Notes under the pieces: model-generated | The model's input: the letters and a program-made list of their open reading frames with translations, nothing else | The model's database searches: none | Told to the model about the DNA's origin: nothing | Translations under genes and position numbers: made by a program | Shown here: positions 13,109-13,414 of the stretch, one piece after another | Numbering within the stretch: position 1 is the stretch's first letter | Layout: each line of letters begins with the position of its first letter | From: Methylophilales bacterium | GTDB taxonomy: Bacteria; Pseudomonadota; Gammaproteobacteria; Burkholderiales; Methylophilaceae | DNA length: 13,414 bases | Reading direction: 5' to 3' | Assembly (NCBI GenBank): GCA_013205275.1 | Contig: JABMNG010000181.1 | Span: 1-13,414 of the forward strand

Positions 13109-13414
13109 TAATAGTCCTTCCATTCTACAAAGATTTGATGAGATCCAAAAAAAGACTAGAGGTAGAGATTTGTATGATATGACCCCAGAGATTAATCTCT
13201 GGATAGAATCTCAAAGACTCTTAAATGGATTACTAACCCTTCAAATCTTACATACGTCAGCCAGTTTATTAATCAACGAAAACTATGACCCTGACGTCCT
13301 AGTTGATCTAAAAAGTTTTTTTGATAGGCTGGTGCCTGACGGAGATAAATTATTTACTCATACCACTGAGGGAGTAGATGACATGCCCGCTCACATTAGA
13401 ACTGCATTAACACA
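13062..13414 (+). CDS. yjbQ: YjbQ/UPF0047 family protein (secondary thiamine-phosphate synthase type), 3' part outside window
   Basis: The 117 codons visible here contain the UPF0047 hallmarks: LYDMTPEINLWI, GLLTLQILHTSASLLINENY, a DL-x-x-FF-x-RLVPDGD segment and TEGVDDMPAHIRTAL, all alignable to E. coli YjbQ. Family members have weak thiamine-phosphate synthase activity in vitro (TIGR00149 name), but the true cellular role is unsettled. The C-terminal G-T-W-Q signature falls beyond the window. The start is uncertain: ATG at 13062 has AGAGG eight bases upstream but overlaps the 61-residue ORF by 47 bases and adds about 20 residues to the usual N-terminus. A very strong AGGAGGG (13081-13087) instead precedes ATT (13092) and CTG (13095). 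Confidence 0.88.
   Translation, partial: MMQTHGEEGDILLITDNSPSILQRFDEIQKKTRGRDLYDMTPEINLWIESQRLLNGLLTLQILHTSASLLINENYDPDVLVDLKSFFDRLVPDGDKLFTHTTEGVDDMPAHIRTALT

Noticed and set aside
1..13414. CRISPR array, insertion sequence, tRNA, rRNA, prophage or defence genes
   Set aside because: Reading the whole window showed no direct-repeat array, transposase, terminal inverted repeats, tRNA-like cloverleaf or defence-type protein; coding space is almost fully used by core genes.

Overview
This AT-rich window is a densely packed stretch of bacterial core genome. The gene order and the translated proteins fit a betaproteobacterium with a small, streamlined genome. A member of the Methylophilales (OM43 / Methylopumilus-like methylotrophs) is my best guess, made by inference from gene order and protein style rather than any database match. 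No mobile element, CRISPR array, tRNA, rRNA or prophage gene was seen, and every gene except two short orphans belongs to a familiar housekeeping family.

Layout. (1) Positions 1-825, minus strand: coaE followed by the first 72 codons of zapD, joined by a one-base stop/start overlap. (2) 897-1247, plus strand: an unrecognised 116-residue orphan gene between coaE and ispB. In many beta- and gammaproteobacteria the type IV pilus genes pilBCD lie next to coaE. (3) 1244-2212, minus strand: ispB, beginning with TTG. (4) 2213-2382: the divergent ispB/rplU control region, with a textbook sigma-70 promoter for rplU and a short palindrome. (5) 2383-6831, plus strand: rplU-rpmA, a strong terminator, then obgE-proB-purE-purK with overlapping or abutting genes. 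(6) 6853-7113, minus strand: rpsT, convergent with purK and probably ended by a hairpin inside the purK 3' end. (7) 7277-13414, plus strand: murJ-ribF-ileS-lspA, an unrecognised 61-residue ORF, and yjbQ running off the window. Most neighbours here overlap by 8-47 bases.

The genes serve translation (bL21, bL27, bS20, IleS, and the ribosome-assembly GTPase Obg), cofactor synthesis (CoaE, RibF, IspB for the ubiquinone side chain, possibly YjbQ), purine and proline synthesis (PurE, PurK, ProB), and envelope or division functions (MurJ, LspA, ZapD). Nothing indicates a new defence, conflict or secretion system. The points worth a second look are the two orphan ORFs, the apparent absence of pilBCD, the terminator just before obgE, purE and purK lying in one frame divided by a single TAA, and the uncertain or SD-poor starts of ispB, proB, purK and yjbQ.
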